A DNA stretch of 64,000 nucleotides from Budorcas taxicolor. Its lineage: Eukaryota; Chordata; Mammalia; Artiodactyla; Bovidae. Under the pieces are notes generated by a model. The model had not been told where the DNA came from. It saw nothing but the letters and a program-made list of their open reading frames with translations, and did no database searches. Numbering within the stretch: position 1 is the stretch's first letter; every line of letters begins with the position of its first letter. The position numbers and the translations under genes are program-made. This document shows, one piece after another, positions 37,301-48,162 of this stretch. The stretch covers positions 1,364,001-1,428,000 of the forward strand of contig NW_026292661.1 in the NCBI RefSeq assembly GCF_023091745.1, read 5' to 3'.

Positions 37301-38384
37301 AGCTGCAGCAGTAGTGTCACGCTTCCTGTCACGTGGATCAAGGGATCTGTGGCTTTCCCTCGAGGCTGTCCCTCGAGGCTTTCCCACGAGGCTTTCCCAC
37401 AGGGCTGTGCCACGTGCCACCTTGGTGTGAGTCGATCCTCGGCGTGAAAGACGAGCCGGTGAAGGGAAAAGAGGTTCCTCTGGAATGGACTGAGACATCT
37501 GGGGGACTCTTGGAATGGTGGCACGACCCTGGAGTTCCTCTCGCCGTTCCTGTTGAGAGGGCCTCCTCTTGAGATGCGACGGGAATGACGGGAACTCTTT
37601 CCCGACGAAGCAGGGAAAGGATCCCTCATCTCGAGCTACGAGGCGGAAACGGGGCTCCTCTGGATGTGGGCGGGACCCTCGTGATTCCTCTCGAGTGGAG
37701 ACGGGTATGTCGGGGAACTTCTTGATTTGCACCAAGGGTGTGAAGGACCCTTTCGAAGTTCCAGAGGTGAGGTGTGATCAGCCTCGAGACGCCTCAGCGG
37801 AAATGGGCCTTATCTCGCCTGGAGGGGAGAACCTCCTGGATTTTCTCGAGTTGCGGCAGGTCTTCTCGAGTTACGACGGGGACCTCAGGGACCCGCTCTG
37901 GTGGCCTCAGGAAAGGCCAGTCCCCATGCGAGTTGCTAGGGGACCTCTCGGGATTCCTCTCCCGTCCATGCTGGGGCCTCAGTCCTTGTGTGGAGTCGGG
38001 GCCGGAACCTGAGGATTCCTCTCCAGTGTTGCCATGGATCTTGGGGTGCTTCTGAGTCTCCCCAGGGGAGTCAGGCCTCGTCTCGAGTGGGGGCATGCAC
38101 GTGCGCTTTCCTCCCGAGCTGCAGCAGTAGTGTCACGCTTCCTGTCACGTGGATCAAGGGATCTGTGGCTTTCCCTTGAGGCTGTCCCTCGAGGTTTTCC
38201 CACGAGGCTTTCCCACAGGGCTGTGCCACGTGCCACCTTGGTGTGAGTCAATCCTCGGCGTGAAAGACGAGCCGGTGAAGGGAAAAGAGGTTCCTCTGGA
38301 ATGGACTGAGACATCTGGGGGACTCTTGGAATGGTGGCACGACCCTGGAGTTCCTCTCGCCATTCCTGTTGAGAGGGCCTCCTC
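34306..38384 (+). repeat. Monomers M43-M47: block E (five-monomer repeat), copy 1
   Basis: Monomers start at 34306, 35121, 35937, 36753 and 37569. M43 is 815 bp: at 34807-34816 it reads GTCACCCTCG where others read GTCAGGCCTCG. M43 and M44 both have GGAAATTCTGGATTTG. M44 adds CGGAAACTC, CTGGCTGTGGG and CAGGAATGGCC. M45 has GAATGACGGG, M46 has G at 200 and A at 434, and M47 has GAATGACGGG with CATGCTGGGG. M43-M46 recur 4,079 bp downstream; the repeated stretch starts inside M42 and M47, at roughly 33.9 kb. Confidence 0.94.
34807..34816 (+). other. 1-bp-shorter junction marking M43
   Basis: The sequence reads GTCACCCTCG where other monomers have GTCAGGCCTCG: one G is lost and the other G is replaced by C. 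This makes the monomer 815 bp and serves as a tag for block E. Confidence 0.9.
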
Positions 38385-38885
38385 TTGAGATGCGATGGGA
38401 ACGCCGGGAACTCTTTCCCGACGAAGCAGGGAAAGGATCCCTCATCTCGAGCTACGAGGAGGAAACGGGGCTCCTCTGGATGTGGGCGTGACCCTCGTGA
38501 TTCCTCTCGAGTGGAGACGGCTAGGTCGGGGAAATTCTGGATTTGCACCAAGGGTGTGAAGGACCCTTTCGAAGTTCCAGAGGTGAGGTGTGATCAGCCT
38601 CGAGACGCCTCAGCGGAAATGGGCCTCATCTCGCCTGGAGGGGAGAACCTCCTGGATTTTCTCGAGTTGCGGCAGGTCTTCTCGAGTTACGACGGGGACC
38701 TCAGGGACCCGCTCTGGTGGCCTCAGGAAAGGCCAGTCCCCATGCGAGTTGCTAGGGGACCTCTCGGGATTCCTCTCCCGTCCATGCCGGGGCCTCAGTC
38801 CTTGTGTGGAGTCGGGGCCGGAACCTGAGGATTCCTCTCCAGTGTTGCCATGGATCTTGGGGTGCTTCTGAGTCTCCCCAGGGGA

Positions 38886-38895
38886 GTCACCCTCG
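38886..38895 (+). other. 1-bp-shorter junction marking M48
   Basis: The same GTCACCCTCG change as in M43 lies exactly 4,079 bp downstream, which shows common descent of the two block E copies. Confidence 0.9.
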
Positions 38896-41667
38896 TCTCG
38901 AGTGGGGGCATGCACGTGCGCTTTCCTCCCGAGCTGCAGCAGTAGTGTCACGCTTCCTGTCACGTGGATCAAGGGATCTGTGGCTTTCCCTCGAGGCTGT
39001 CCCTCGAGGCTTTCCCACGAGGCTTTCCCACAGGGCTGTGCCACGTGCCACCTTGGTGTGAGTCGATCCTCGGCGTGAAAGACGAGCCGGTGAAGGAAAA
39101 AGAGGTTCCTCTGGAATGGACTGAGACATCTGGGGGACTCTTGGAATGGTGGCACGACCCTGGAGTTCCTCTCGCCGTTCCTGTTGAGAGGGCCTCCTCT
39201 TGAGATGCGACGGGAACGCCGGAAACTCTTTCCCGACGAAGCAGGGAAAGGATCCCTCATCTCGAGCTACGAGGCGGAAACGGGGCTCCTCTGGCTGTGG
39301 GCGGGACCCTCGTGATTCCTCTCGAGTGGAGACGGCTAGGTCGGGGAAATTCTGGATTTGCACCAAGGGTGTGAAGGACCCTTTCGAAGTTCCAGAGGTG
39401 AGGTGTGATCAGCCTCGAGACGCCTCAGCGGAAATGGGCCTCATCTCGCCTGGAGGGGAGAACCTCCTGGATTTTCTCGAGTTGCGACAGGTCTTCTCGA
39501 GTTACGACGGGGACCTCAGGGACCCGCTCTGGTGGCCTCAGGAATGGCCAGTCCCCATGCGAGTTGCTAGGGGACCTCTCGGGATTCCTCTCCCGTCCAT
39601 GCCGGGGCCTCAGTCCTTGTGTGGAGTCGGGGCCGGAACCTGAGGATTGCTCTCCAGTGTTGCCATGGATCTTGGGGTGCTTCTGAGTCTCCCCAGGGGA
39701 GTCAGGCCTCGTCTCGAGTGGTGGCATGCACGTGCGCTTTCCTCCCGAGCTGCAGCAGTAGTGTCACGCTTCCTGTCACGTGGATCAAGCCATCTGTGGC
39801 TTTCCCTCGAGGCTGTCCCTCGAGGCTTTCCCACGAGGCTTTCCCACAGGGCTGTGCCACGTGCCACCTTGGTGTGAGTCGATCCTCGGCGTGAAAGACG
39901 AGCCGGTGAAGGGAAAAGAGGTTCCTCTGGAATGGACTGAGACATCTGGGGGACTCTTGGAATGGTGGCACGACCCTGGAGTTCCTCTCGCCGTTCCTGT
40001 TGAGAGGGCCTCCTCTTGAGATGCGACGGGAATGACGGGAACTCTTTCCCGACGAAGCAGGGAAAGGATCCCTCATCTCGAGCTACGAGGCGGAAACGGG
40101 GCTCCTCTGGATGTGGGCGGGACCCTCGTGATTCCTCTCGAGTGGAGACGGGTATGTCGGGGAACTTCTTGATTTGCACCAAGGGTGTGAAGGACCCTTT
40201 CGAAGTTCCAGAGGTGAGGTGTGATCAGCCTCGAGACGCCTCAGCGGAAATGGGCCTCATCTCGCCTGGAGGGGAGAACCTCCTGGATTTTCTCGAGTTG
40301 CGGCAGGTCTTCTCGAGTTACGACGGGGACCTCAGGGACCCGCTCTGGTGGCCTCAGGAAAGGCCAGTCCCCATGCGAGTTGCTAGGGGACCTCTCGGGA
40401 TTCCTCTCCCGTCCATGCCGGGGCCTCAGTCCTTGTGTGGAGTCGGGGCCGGAACCTGAGGATTCCTCTCCAGTGTTGCCATGGATCTTGGGGTGCTTCT
40501 GAGTCTCACCAGGGGAGTCAGGCCTCGTCTCGAGTGGGGGCATGCACGTGCGCTTTCCTCCCGAGCTGCAGCAGTAGTGTCACGCTTCCTGTCACGTGGA
40601 TCAAGGGATCTGTGGCTTTCCCTCGAGGCTGTCCCTCGAGGCTTTCCCACGAGGCTTTCCCACAGGGCTGTGCCACGTGCCACCTTGGTGTGAGTCGATC
40701 CTCGGCGTGAAAGACGAGCCGGTGAAGGGAAAAGAGGTTCCTCTGGAATGGACTGAGACATCTGGGGGACTCTTGGAATGGTGGCACGACCCTGGAGTTC
40801 CTCTCGCCGTTCCAGTTGAGAGGGCCTCCTCTTGAGATGCGACGGGAACGCCGGGAACTCTTTCCCGACGAAGCAGGGAAAGGATCCCTCATCTCGAGCT
40901 ACGAGGCGGAAACGGGGCTCCTCTGGATGTGGGCGGGACCCTCGTGATTCCTCTCGAGTGGAGACGGCTAGGTCGGGGAACTTCTTGATTTGCACCAAGG
41001 GTGTGAAGGACCCTTTCGAAGTTCCAGAGGGGAGGTGTGATCAGCCTCGAGACGCCTCAGCGGAAATGGGCCTCATCTCGCCTGGAGGGGAGAACCTCCT
41101 GGATTTTCTCGAGTTGCGGCAGGTCTTCTCGAGTTACGACGGGGACCTCAGGGACCCGCTCTGGTGGCCTCAGGAAAGGCCAGTCCCCATGCGAGTTGCT
41201 AGGGGACCTCTCGGGATTCCTCTCCCGTCCATGCCGGGGCCTCAGTCCTTGTGTGGAGTCGGGGACGGAACCTGAGGATTCCTCTCCAGTGTTGCCATGG
41301 ATCTTGGGGTGCTTCTGAGTCTCCCCAGGGGAGTCAGGCCTCGTCTCGAGTGGGGGCATGCACGTGCGCTTTCCTCCCGAGCTGCAGCAGTAGTGTCACG
41401 CTTCCTGTCACGTGGATCAAGGGATCTGTGGCTTTCCCTCGAGGCTGTCCCTCGAGGCTTTCCCACGAGGCTTTCCCACAGGGCTGTGCCACGTGCCACC
41501 TTGGTGTGAGTCGATCCTCGGCGTGAAAGACGAGCCGGTGAAGGGAAAAGAGGTTCCTCTGGAATGGACTGAGACATCTGGGGGACTCTTGGAATGGTGG
41601 CACGACCCTGGAGTTCCTCTCGCCGTTCCTGTTGAGAGGGCCTCCTCTTGAGATGCGACGGGAACGC

Positions 41668-41683
41668 CGGGAACTCTTTCCCG
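41668..41683. other. Short perfect dyad in each monomer (shown in M52)
   Basis: CGGGAA and TTCCCG form a perfect 6-bp inverted repeat around a CTCT spacer at offsets 21-36. The M61-type monomers keep the stem but have CTCA as spacer. M2, M10, M19 and M20 have GTCCCG on the right arm and lose one pair. No function is claimed; the dyad overlaps the right part of the CENP-B-like segment. Confidence 0.6.
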
Positions 41684-41768
41684 ACGAAGCAGGGAAAGGA
41701 TCCCTCATCTCGAGCTACGAGGCGGAAACGGGGCTCCTCTGGATGTGGGCGGGACCCTCGTGATTCCT

Positions 41769-42124
41769 CTCGAGTGGAGACGGCTAGGTCGGGGAACTTC
41801 TTGATTTGCACCAAGGGTGTGAAGGACCCTTTCGAAGTTCCAGAGGTGAGGTGTGATCAGCCTCGAGACGCCTCAGCGGAAATGGGCCTCATCTCGCCTG
41901 GAGGGGAGAACCTCCTGGATTTTCTCGAGTTGCGGCAGGTCTTCTCGAGTTACGACGGGGACCTCAGGGACCCGCTCTGGTGGCCTCAGGAAAGGCCAGT
42001 CCCCATGCGAGTTGCTAGGGGACCTCTCGGGATTCCTCTCCCGTCCATGCCGGGGCCTCAGTCCTTGTGTGGAGTCGGGGCCGGAACCTGAGGATTCCTC
42101 TCCAGTGTTGCCATGGATCTTGGG
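41769..42124 (+). repeat. 31-bp ancestral subrepeats inside the monomer (shown in M52)
   Basis: CTCGAG or related cores fall on a 31-bp grid. CTCGAG is at 41769, TTCGAA at 41831, CTCGAG at 41862, CTCGCC at 41893 and CTCGAG at 41924 (spacings 62, 31, 31, 31). A second run has CTCGGG at 42026, CTCAGT at 42057, CTGAGG at 42088 and CTTGGG at 42119 (31 each). One 20-bp step (41924 to 41944) breaks the phase between the runs. Monomers of ruminant satellite I families are known to descend from 31-bp units, and 816 is about 26 of them. The same grid applies to every monomer in the window. Confidence 0.85.
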
Positions 42125-42176
42125 GTGCTTCTGAGTCTCCCCAGGGGAGTCAGGCCTCGTCTCGAGTGGTGGCATG

Positions 42177-42311
42177 CACGTGCGCTTTCCTCCCGAGCTG
42201 CAGCAGTAGTGTCACGCTTCCTGTCACGTGGATCAAGCCATCTGTGGCTTTCCCTCGAGGCTGTCCCTCGAGGCTTTCCCACGAGGCTTTCCCACAGGGC
42301 TGTGCCACGTG
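42177..42311. other. Cluster of three CACGTG palindromes (shown in M52)
   Basis: CACGTG occurs at 42177-42182, 42225-42230 and 42306-42311 (offsets 530, 578 and 659) in nearly every monomer. CACGTG is the canonical E-box bound by bHLH-zipper factors such as USF and MYC/MAX. The middle copy is lost (CACGTA) in M3, M7, M12 and M22. Whether any factor binds here is unknown. Confidence 0.55.
42247..42298 (+). repeat. 13-bp mini-repeat, four copies (shown in M52)
   Basis: Four consecutive 13-mers occupy offsets 600-651: GCTTTCCCTCGAG, GCTGTCCCTCGAG, GCTTTCCCACGAG and GCTTTCCCACAGG. All full-length monomers have four copies. This is the only clear short tandem run inside the monomer and is where the 803-bp monomers have lost sequence. 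Confidence 0.92.
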
Positions 42312-42463
42312 CCACCTTGGTGTGAGTCGATCCTCGGCGTGAAAGACGAGCCGGTGAAGGGAAAAGAGGTACCTCTGGAATGGACTGAGACATCTGGGGG
42401 ACTCTTGGAATGGTGGCACGACCCTGGAGTTCCTCTCGCCGTTCCTGTTGAGAGGGCCTCCTC

Positions 42464-45400
42464 TTGAGATGCGACGGGAATGACGGGAACTCTTTCCCGA
42501 CGAAGCAGGGAAAGGATCCCTCATCTCGAGCTACGAGGCGGAAACGGGGCTCCTCTGGATGTGGGCGGGACCCTCGTGATTCCTCTCGAGTGGAGACGGG
42601 TATGTCGGGGAACTTCTTGATTTGCACCAAGGGTGTGAAGGACCCTTTCGAAGTTCCAGAGGTGAGGTGTGATCAGCCTCGAGACGCCTCAGCGGAAATG
42701 GGCCTCATCTCGCCTGGAGGGGAGAACCTCCTGGATTTTCTCGAGTTGCGGCAGGTCTTCTCGAGTTACGACGGGGACCTCAGGGACCCGCTCTGGTGGC
42801 CTCAGGAAAGGCCAGTCCCCATGCGAGTTGCTAGGGGACCTCTCGGGATTCCTCTCCCGTCCATGCCGGGGCCTCAGTCCTTGTGTGGAGTCGGGGCCGG
42901 AACCTGAGGATTCCTCTCCAGTGTTGCCATGGATCTTGGGGTGCTTCTGAGTCTCACCAGGGGAAACAGGCCTCGTCTCGAGTGGGGGCATGCACGTGCG
43001 CTTTCCTCCCGAGCTGCAGCAGTAGTGTCACGCTTCCTGTCACGTGGATCAAGGGATCTGTGGCTTTCCCTCGAGGCTGTCCCTCGAGGCTTTCCCACGA
43101 GGCTTTCCCACAGGGCTGTGCCACGTGCCACCTTGGTGTGAGTCGATCCTCGGCGTGAAAGACGAGCCGGTGAAGGGAAAAGAGGTTCGTCTGGAATGGA
43201 CTGAGATATCTGGGGGACTCTTGGAATGGTGGCACGACCCTGGAGTTCCTCTCGCCGTTCCTGTTGAGAGGGCCTCCTCTTGAGATGCGACGGGAACGCC
43301 GGGAACTCTTTCCCGACGAAGCAGGGAAAGGATCCCTCATCTCGAGCTACGAGGAGGAAACGGGGCTCCTCTGGATGTGGGCGGGACCCTCGTGATTCCT
43401 CTCGAGTGGAGACGGGTATGTCGGGGAACTTCTTGATTTGCACCAAGGGTGTGAAGGACCCTTTCGAAGTTCCAGAGGGGAGGTGTGATCAGCCTCGAGA
43501 CGCCTCAGCGGAAATGGGCCTCATCTCGCCTGGAGGGGAGAACCTCCTGGATTTTCTCGAGTTGCGGCAGGTCTTCTCGAGTTACGACGGGGACCTCAGG
43601 GACCCGCTCTGGTGGCCTCAGGAAAGGCCAGTCCCCATGCGAGTTGCTAGGGGACCTCTCGGGATTCCTCTCCCGTCCATGCCGGGGCCTCAGTCCTTGT
43701 GTGGAGTCGGGGACGGAACCTGAGGATTCCTCTCCAGTGTTGCCATGGATCTTGGGGTGCTTCTGAGTCTCCCCAGGGGAGTCAGGCCTCGTCTCGAGTG
43801 GGGGCATGCACGTGCGCTTTCCTCCCGAGCTGCAGCAGTAGTGTCACGCTTCCTGTCACGTGGATCAAGGGATCTGTGGCTTTCCCTCGAGGCTGTCCCT
43901 CGAGGCTTTCCCACGAGGCTTTCCCACAGGGCTGTGCCACGTGCCACCTTGGTGTGAGTCGATCCTCGGCGTGAAAGACGAGCCGGTGAAGGGAAAAGAG
44001 GTTCCTCTGGAATGGACTGAGACATCTGGGGGACTCTTGGAATGGTGGCACGACCCTGGAGTTCCTCTCGCCGTTCCTGTTGAGAGGGCCTCCTCTTGAG
44101 ATGCGACGGGAACGCCGGGAACTCTTTCCCGACGAAGCAGGGAAAGGATCCCTCATCTCGAGCTACGAGGCGGAAACGGGGCTCCTCTGGATGTGGGCGG
44201 GACCCTCGTGATTCCTCTCGAGTGGAGACGGCTAGGTCGGGGAACTTCTTGATTTGCACCAAGGGTGTGAAGGACCCTTTCGAAGTTCCAGAGGGGAGGT
44301 GTGATCAGCCTCGAGACGCCTCAGCGGAAATGGGCCTCATCTCGCCTGGAGGGGAGAACCTCCTGGATTTTCTCGAGTTGTGGCAGGTCTTCTCGAGTTA
44401 CGACGGGGACCTCAGGGACCCGCTCTGGTGGCCGCAGGAAAGGCCAGTCCCCATGGCAGTTGCTAGGGGACCTCTCGGGATTCCTCTCCCGTCCATGCCG
44501 GGGCCTCAGTCCTTGTGTGGAGTCGGGGCTGGAACCTGAGGATTCCTCTCCAGTGTTGCCATGGATCTTGGGGTGCTTCTGAGTCTCCCCAGGGGAGTCA
44601 GGCCTCGTCTCGAGTGGTGGCATGCACGTGCGCTTTCCTCCCGAGCTGCAGCAGTAGTGTCACGCTTCCTGTCACGTGGATCAAGGGATCTGTGGCTTTC
44701 CCTCGAGGCTGTCCCTCGAGGCTTTCCCACAGGGCTGTGCCACGTGCCACCTTGGTGTGAGTCGATCCTCGGCGTGAAAGACGAGCCGGTGAAGGGAAAA
44801 GAGGTTCCTCTGGAATGGACTGAGACATCTGGGGGACTCTTGGAATGGTGGCACGACCCTGGAGTTCCTCTCGCCGTTCCTGTTGAGAGGGCCTCCTCTT
44901 GAGATGCGACGGGAATGACGGGAACTCTTTCCCGACGAAGCAGGGAAAGGATCCCTCATCTCGAGCTACGAGGCGGAAACGGGGCTCCTCTGGATGTGGG
45001 CGGGACCCTCGTGATTCCTCTCGAGTGGAGACGGGTATGTCGGGGAACTTCTTGATTTGCACCAAGGGTGTGAAGGACCCTTTCGAAGTTCCAGAGGTGA
45101 GGTGTGATCAGCCTCGAGACGCCTCAGCGGAAATGGGCCTCATCTCGCCTGGAGGGGAGAACCTCCAGGATTTTCTCGAGTTGCGGCAGGTCTTCTCGAG
45201 TTACGACGGGGACCTCAGGGACCCGCTCTGGTGGCCTCAGGAAAGGCCAGTCCCCATGCGAGTTGCTAGGGGACCTCTCGGGATTCCTCTCCCGTCCATG
45301 CCGGGGCCTCAGTCCTTGTGTGGAGTCGGGGACGGAACCTGAGTGTTCCTCTCCAGTGTTGCCATGGATCTTGGGGTGCTTCTGAGTCTCCCCAGGGGAG

Positions 45401-45714
45401 TCAGGCCTCGTCTCGAGTGGGGGCATGCACGTGCGCTTTCCTCCCGAGCTGCAGCAGTAGTGTCACGCTTCCTGTCACGTGGATCAAGGGATCTGTGGCT
45501 TTCCCTCGAGGCTGTCCCTCGAGGCTTTCCCACGAGGCTTTCCCACAGGGCTGTGCCACGTGCCACCTTGGTGTGAGTCGATCCTCGGCGTGAAAGACGA
45601 GCCGGTGAAGGGAAAAGAGGTTCCTCTGGAATGGACTGAGACATCTGGGGGACTCTTGGAATGGTGGCACGACCCTGGAGTTCCTCTCGCCGTTCCTGTT
45701 GAGAGGGCCTCCTC
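42464..45714 (+). repeat. Monomers M53-M56: block F (ten-monomer repeat), copy 1
   Basis: Monomers start at 42464, 43280, 44096 and 44899. M53 has GAATGACGGG and CACCAGGGGAAACAGG, then GAGGTTCGTCTGG and GAGATATCTGG at its end. M54 has GAGGAGGAAACG. M55 is 803 bp and has GGCCGCAGG, CCCATGGCAGTTG and GGGGCTGGAACC. M56 has ACCTCCAGGATTT and CTGAGTGTTCC. All of this recurs 8,147 bp downstream in M63-M66. M55 has a private GTTGTGGCAGG. The repeat ends inside M56, where M56 has GG and M66 CC at 591-592. Confidence 0.94.
44695..44733 (+). repeat. Contracted 13-bp mini-repeat (three copies) in M55
   Basis: Copies are at 44695-44707, 44708-44720 and 44721-44733, with the third copy of the normal set missing. 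The flank reads GCTGTGCC and the first copy is GCTTTCCCTCGAG, unlike M1. Confidence 0.93.
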
Positions 45715-48162
45715 TTGAGATGCGACGGGAACGCCGGGAACTCTTTCCCGACGAAGCAGGGAAAGGATCCCTCATCTCGAGCTACGAGGCGGAAACGGGG
45801 CTCCTCTGGATGTGGGCGGGACCCTCGTGATTCCTCTCGAGTGGAGACGGGTATGTCGGGGAACTTCTTGATTTGCACCAAGGGTGTGAAGGACCCTTTC
45901 GAAGTTCCAGAGGTGAGGTGTGATCAGCCTCGAGACGCCTCAGCGGAAATGGGCCTCATCTCGCCTGGAGGGGAGAACCTCCTGGATTTTCTCGAGTTGC
46001 GGCAGGTCTTCTCGAGTTACGACGGGGACCTCAGGGACCCGCTCTGGTGGCCTCAGGAAAGGCCAGTCCCCATGCGAGTTGCTAGGGGACCTCTCGGGAT
46101 TCCTCTCCCGTCCATGCCGGGGCCTCAGTCCTTGTGTGGAGTCGGGGACGGAACCTGAGTGTTCCTCTCCAGTGTTGCCATGGATCTTGGGGTGCTTCTG
46201 AGTCTCCCCAGGGGAGTCAGGCCTCGTCTCGAGTGGGGGCATGCACGTGCGCTTTCCTCCCGAGCTGCAGCAGTAGTGTCACGCTTCCTGTCACGTGGAT
46301 CAAGGGATCTGTGGCTTTCCCTCGAGGCTGTCCCTCGAGGCTTTCCCACGAGGCTTTCCCACAGGGCTGTGCCACGTGCCACCTTGGTGTGAGTCGATCC
46401 TCGGCGTGAAAGACGAGCCGGTGAAGGGAAAAGAGGTTCCTCTGGAATGGACTGAGACATCTGGGGGACTCTTGGAATGGTGGCACGACCCTGGAGTTCC
46501 TCTCGCCGTTCCTGTTGAGAGGGCCTCCTCTTGAGATGCGACGGGAACGCCGGGAACTCTTTCCCGACGAAGCAGGGAAAGGATCCCTCATCTCGAGCTA
46601 CGAGGCGGAAACGGGGCTCCTCTGGATGTGGGCGGGACCCTCGTGATTCCTCTCGAGTGGAGACGGGTATGTCGGGGAACTTCTTGATTTGCACCAAGGG
46701 TGTGAAGGACCCTTTCGAAGTTCCAGAGGTGAGGTGTGATCAGCCTCGAGACGCCTCAGCGGAAATGGGCCTCATCTCGCCTGGAGGGGAGAACCTCCTG
46801 GATTTTCTCGAGTTGCGGCAGGTCTTCTCGAGTTACGACGGGGACCTCAGGGACCCGCTCTGGTGGCCTCAGGAAAGGCCAGTCCCCATGCGAGTTGCTA
46901 GGGGACCTCTCGGGATTCCTCTCCCGTCCATGCCGGGGCCTCAGTCCTTGTGTGGAGTCGGGGACGGAACCTGAGTGTTCCTCTCCAGTGTTGCCATGGA
47001 TCTTGGGGTGCTTCTGAGTCTCCCCAGGGGAGTCAGGCCTCGTCTCGAGTGGGGGCATGCACGTGCGCTTTCCTCCCGAGCTGCAGCAGTAGTGTCACGC
47101 TTCCTGTCACGTGGATCAAGGGATCTGTGGCTTTCCCTCGAGGCTGTCCCTCGAGGCTTTCCCACGAGGCTTTCCCACAGGGCTGTGCCACGTGCCACCT
47201 TGGTGTGAGTCGATCCTCGGCGTGAAAGACGAGCCGGTGAAGGGAAAAGAGGTTCCTCTGGAAAGGACTGAGTCATCTGGGGGACTCTTGGAATGGTGGC
47301 ACGACCCTGGAGTTCCTCTCGCCGTTCCTGTTGAGAGGGCCTCCTCTTGAGATGCGACGGGAACGCCGGGAACTCTTTCCCGACGAAGCAGGGAAAGGAT
47401 CCCTCATCTCGAGCTACGAGGCGGAAACGGGGCTCCTCTGGATGTGGGCGGGACCCTCGTGATTCCTCTCGAGTGGAGACGGGTATGTCGGGGAACTTCT
47501 TGATTTGCACCAAGGGTGTGAAGGACCCTTTCGAAGTTCCAGAGGTGAGGTGTGATCAGCCTCGAGACGCCTCAGCGGAAATGGGCCTCATCTCGCCTGG
47601 AGGGGAGAACCTCCTGGATTTTCTCGAGTTGCGGCAGGTCTTCTCGAGTTACGACGGGGACCTCAGGGACCCGCTCTGGTGGCCTCAGGAAAGGCCAGTC
47701 CCCATGCGAGTTGCTAGGGGACCTCTCGGGATTCCTCTCCCGTCCATGCCGGGGCCTCAGTCCTTGTGTGGAGTCGGGGACGGAACCTGAGTGTTCCTCT
47801 CCAGTGTTGCCATGGATCTTGGGGTGCTTCTGAGTCTCCCCAGGGGAGTCAGGCCTCGTCTCGAGTGGGGGCATGCACGTGCGCTTTCCTCCCGAGCTGC
47901 AGCAGTAGTGTCACGCTTCCTGTCACGTGGATCAAGGGATCTGTGGCTTTCCCTCGAGGCTGTCCCTCGAGGCTTTCCCACGAGGCTTTCCCACAGGGCT
48001 GTGCCACGTGCCACCTTGGTGTGAGTCGATCCTCGGCGTGAAAGACGAGCCGGTGAAGGGAAAAGAGGTTCCTCTGGAATGGACTGAGACATCTGGGGGA
48101 CTCTTGGAATGGTGGCACGACCCTGGAGTTCCTCTCGCCGTTCCTGTTGAGAGGGCCTCCTC
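45715..48162 (+). repeat. Monomers M57-M59: near-identical tandem triplet
   Basis: Monomers start at 45715, 46531 and 47347. All have GTATG at 137-141, T at 200, A at 434 and CTGAGTGTTCC. I see no difference between M57 and M59. M58 differs near its end, with GGAAAGGACTGAGTCATC in place of GGAATGGACTGAGACATC. This is the most homogeneous run in the window. Confidence 0.93.

Larger units (their letters stand above)
38385..42463 (+). repeat. Monomers M48-M52: block E, copy 2
   Basis: Monomers start at 38385, 39200, 40016, 40832 and 41648. M48-M51 match M43-M46 with only a few differences that I can see: T for G at offset 200 in M48, GGGCGTGACC in M48, and GTTGCGACAGG in M49. M48 has the same 815-bp length and the same GTCACCCTCG junction. 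M52 departs from M47: it has CTAGG at 137-141, T at 200, T at 523 and CC at 591-592, and its end reads AAAGAGGTACCTCTGG, shared with M62. Confidence 0.94.

Noticed and set aside
41669..41682. The GGGAA-CTCT-TTCCC dyad as a transcription terminator or RNA gene hairpin
   Set aside because: The stem is only six base pairs, there is no T-run after it, and there is no sign of a transcript. I keep it only as a structural note.
41788..41800. NF-kB-like motif GGGGAACTTC in each monomer
   Set aside because: One position departs from the consensus and the motif is short. In GC-rich repeats such matches are expected by chance, and nothing around it supports a regulatory role.
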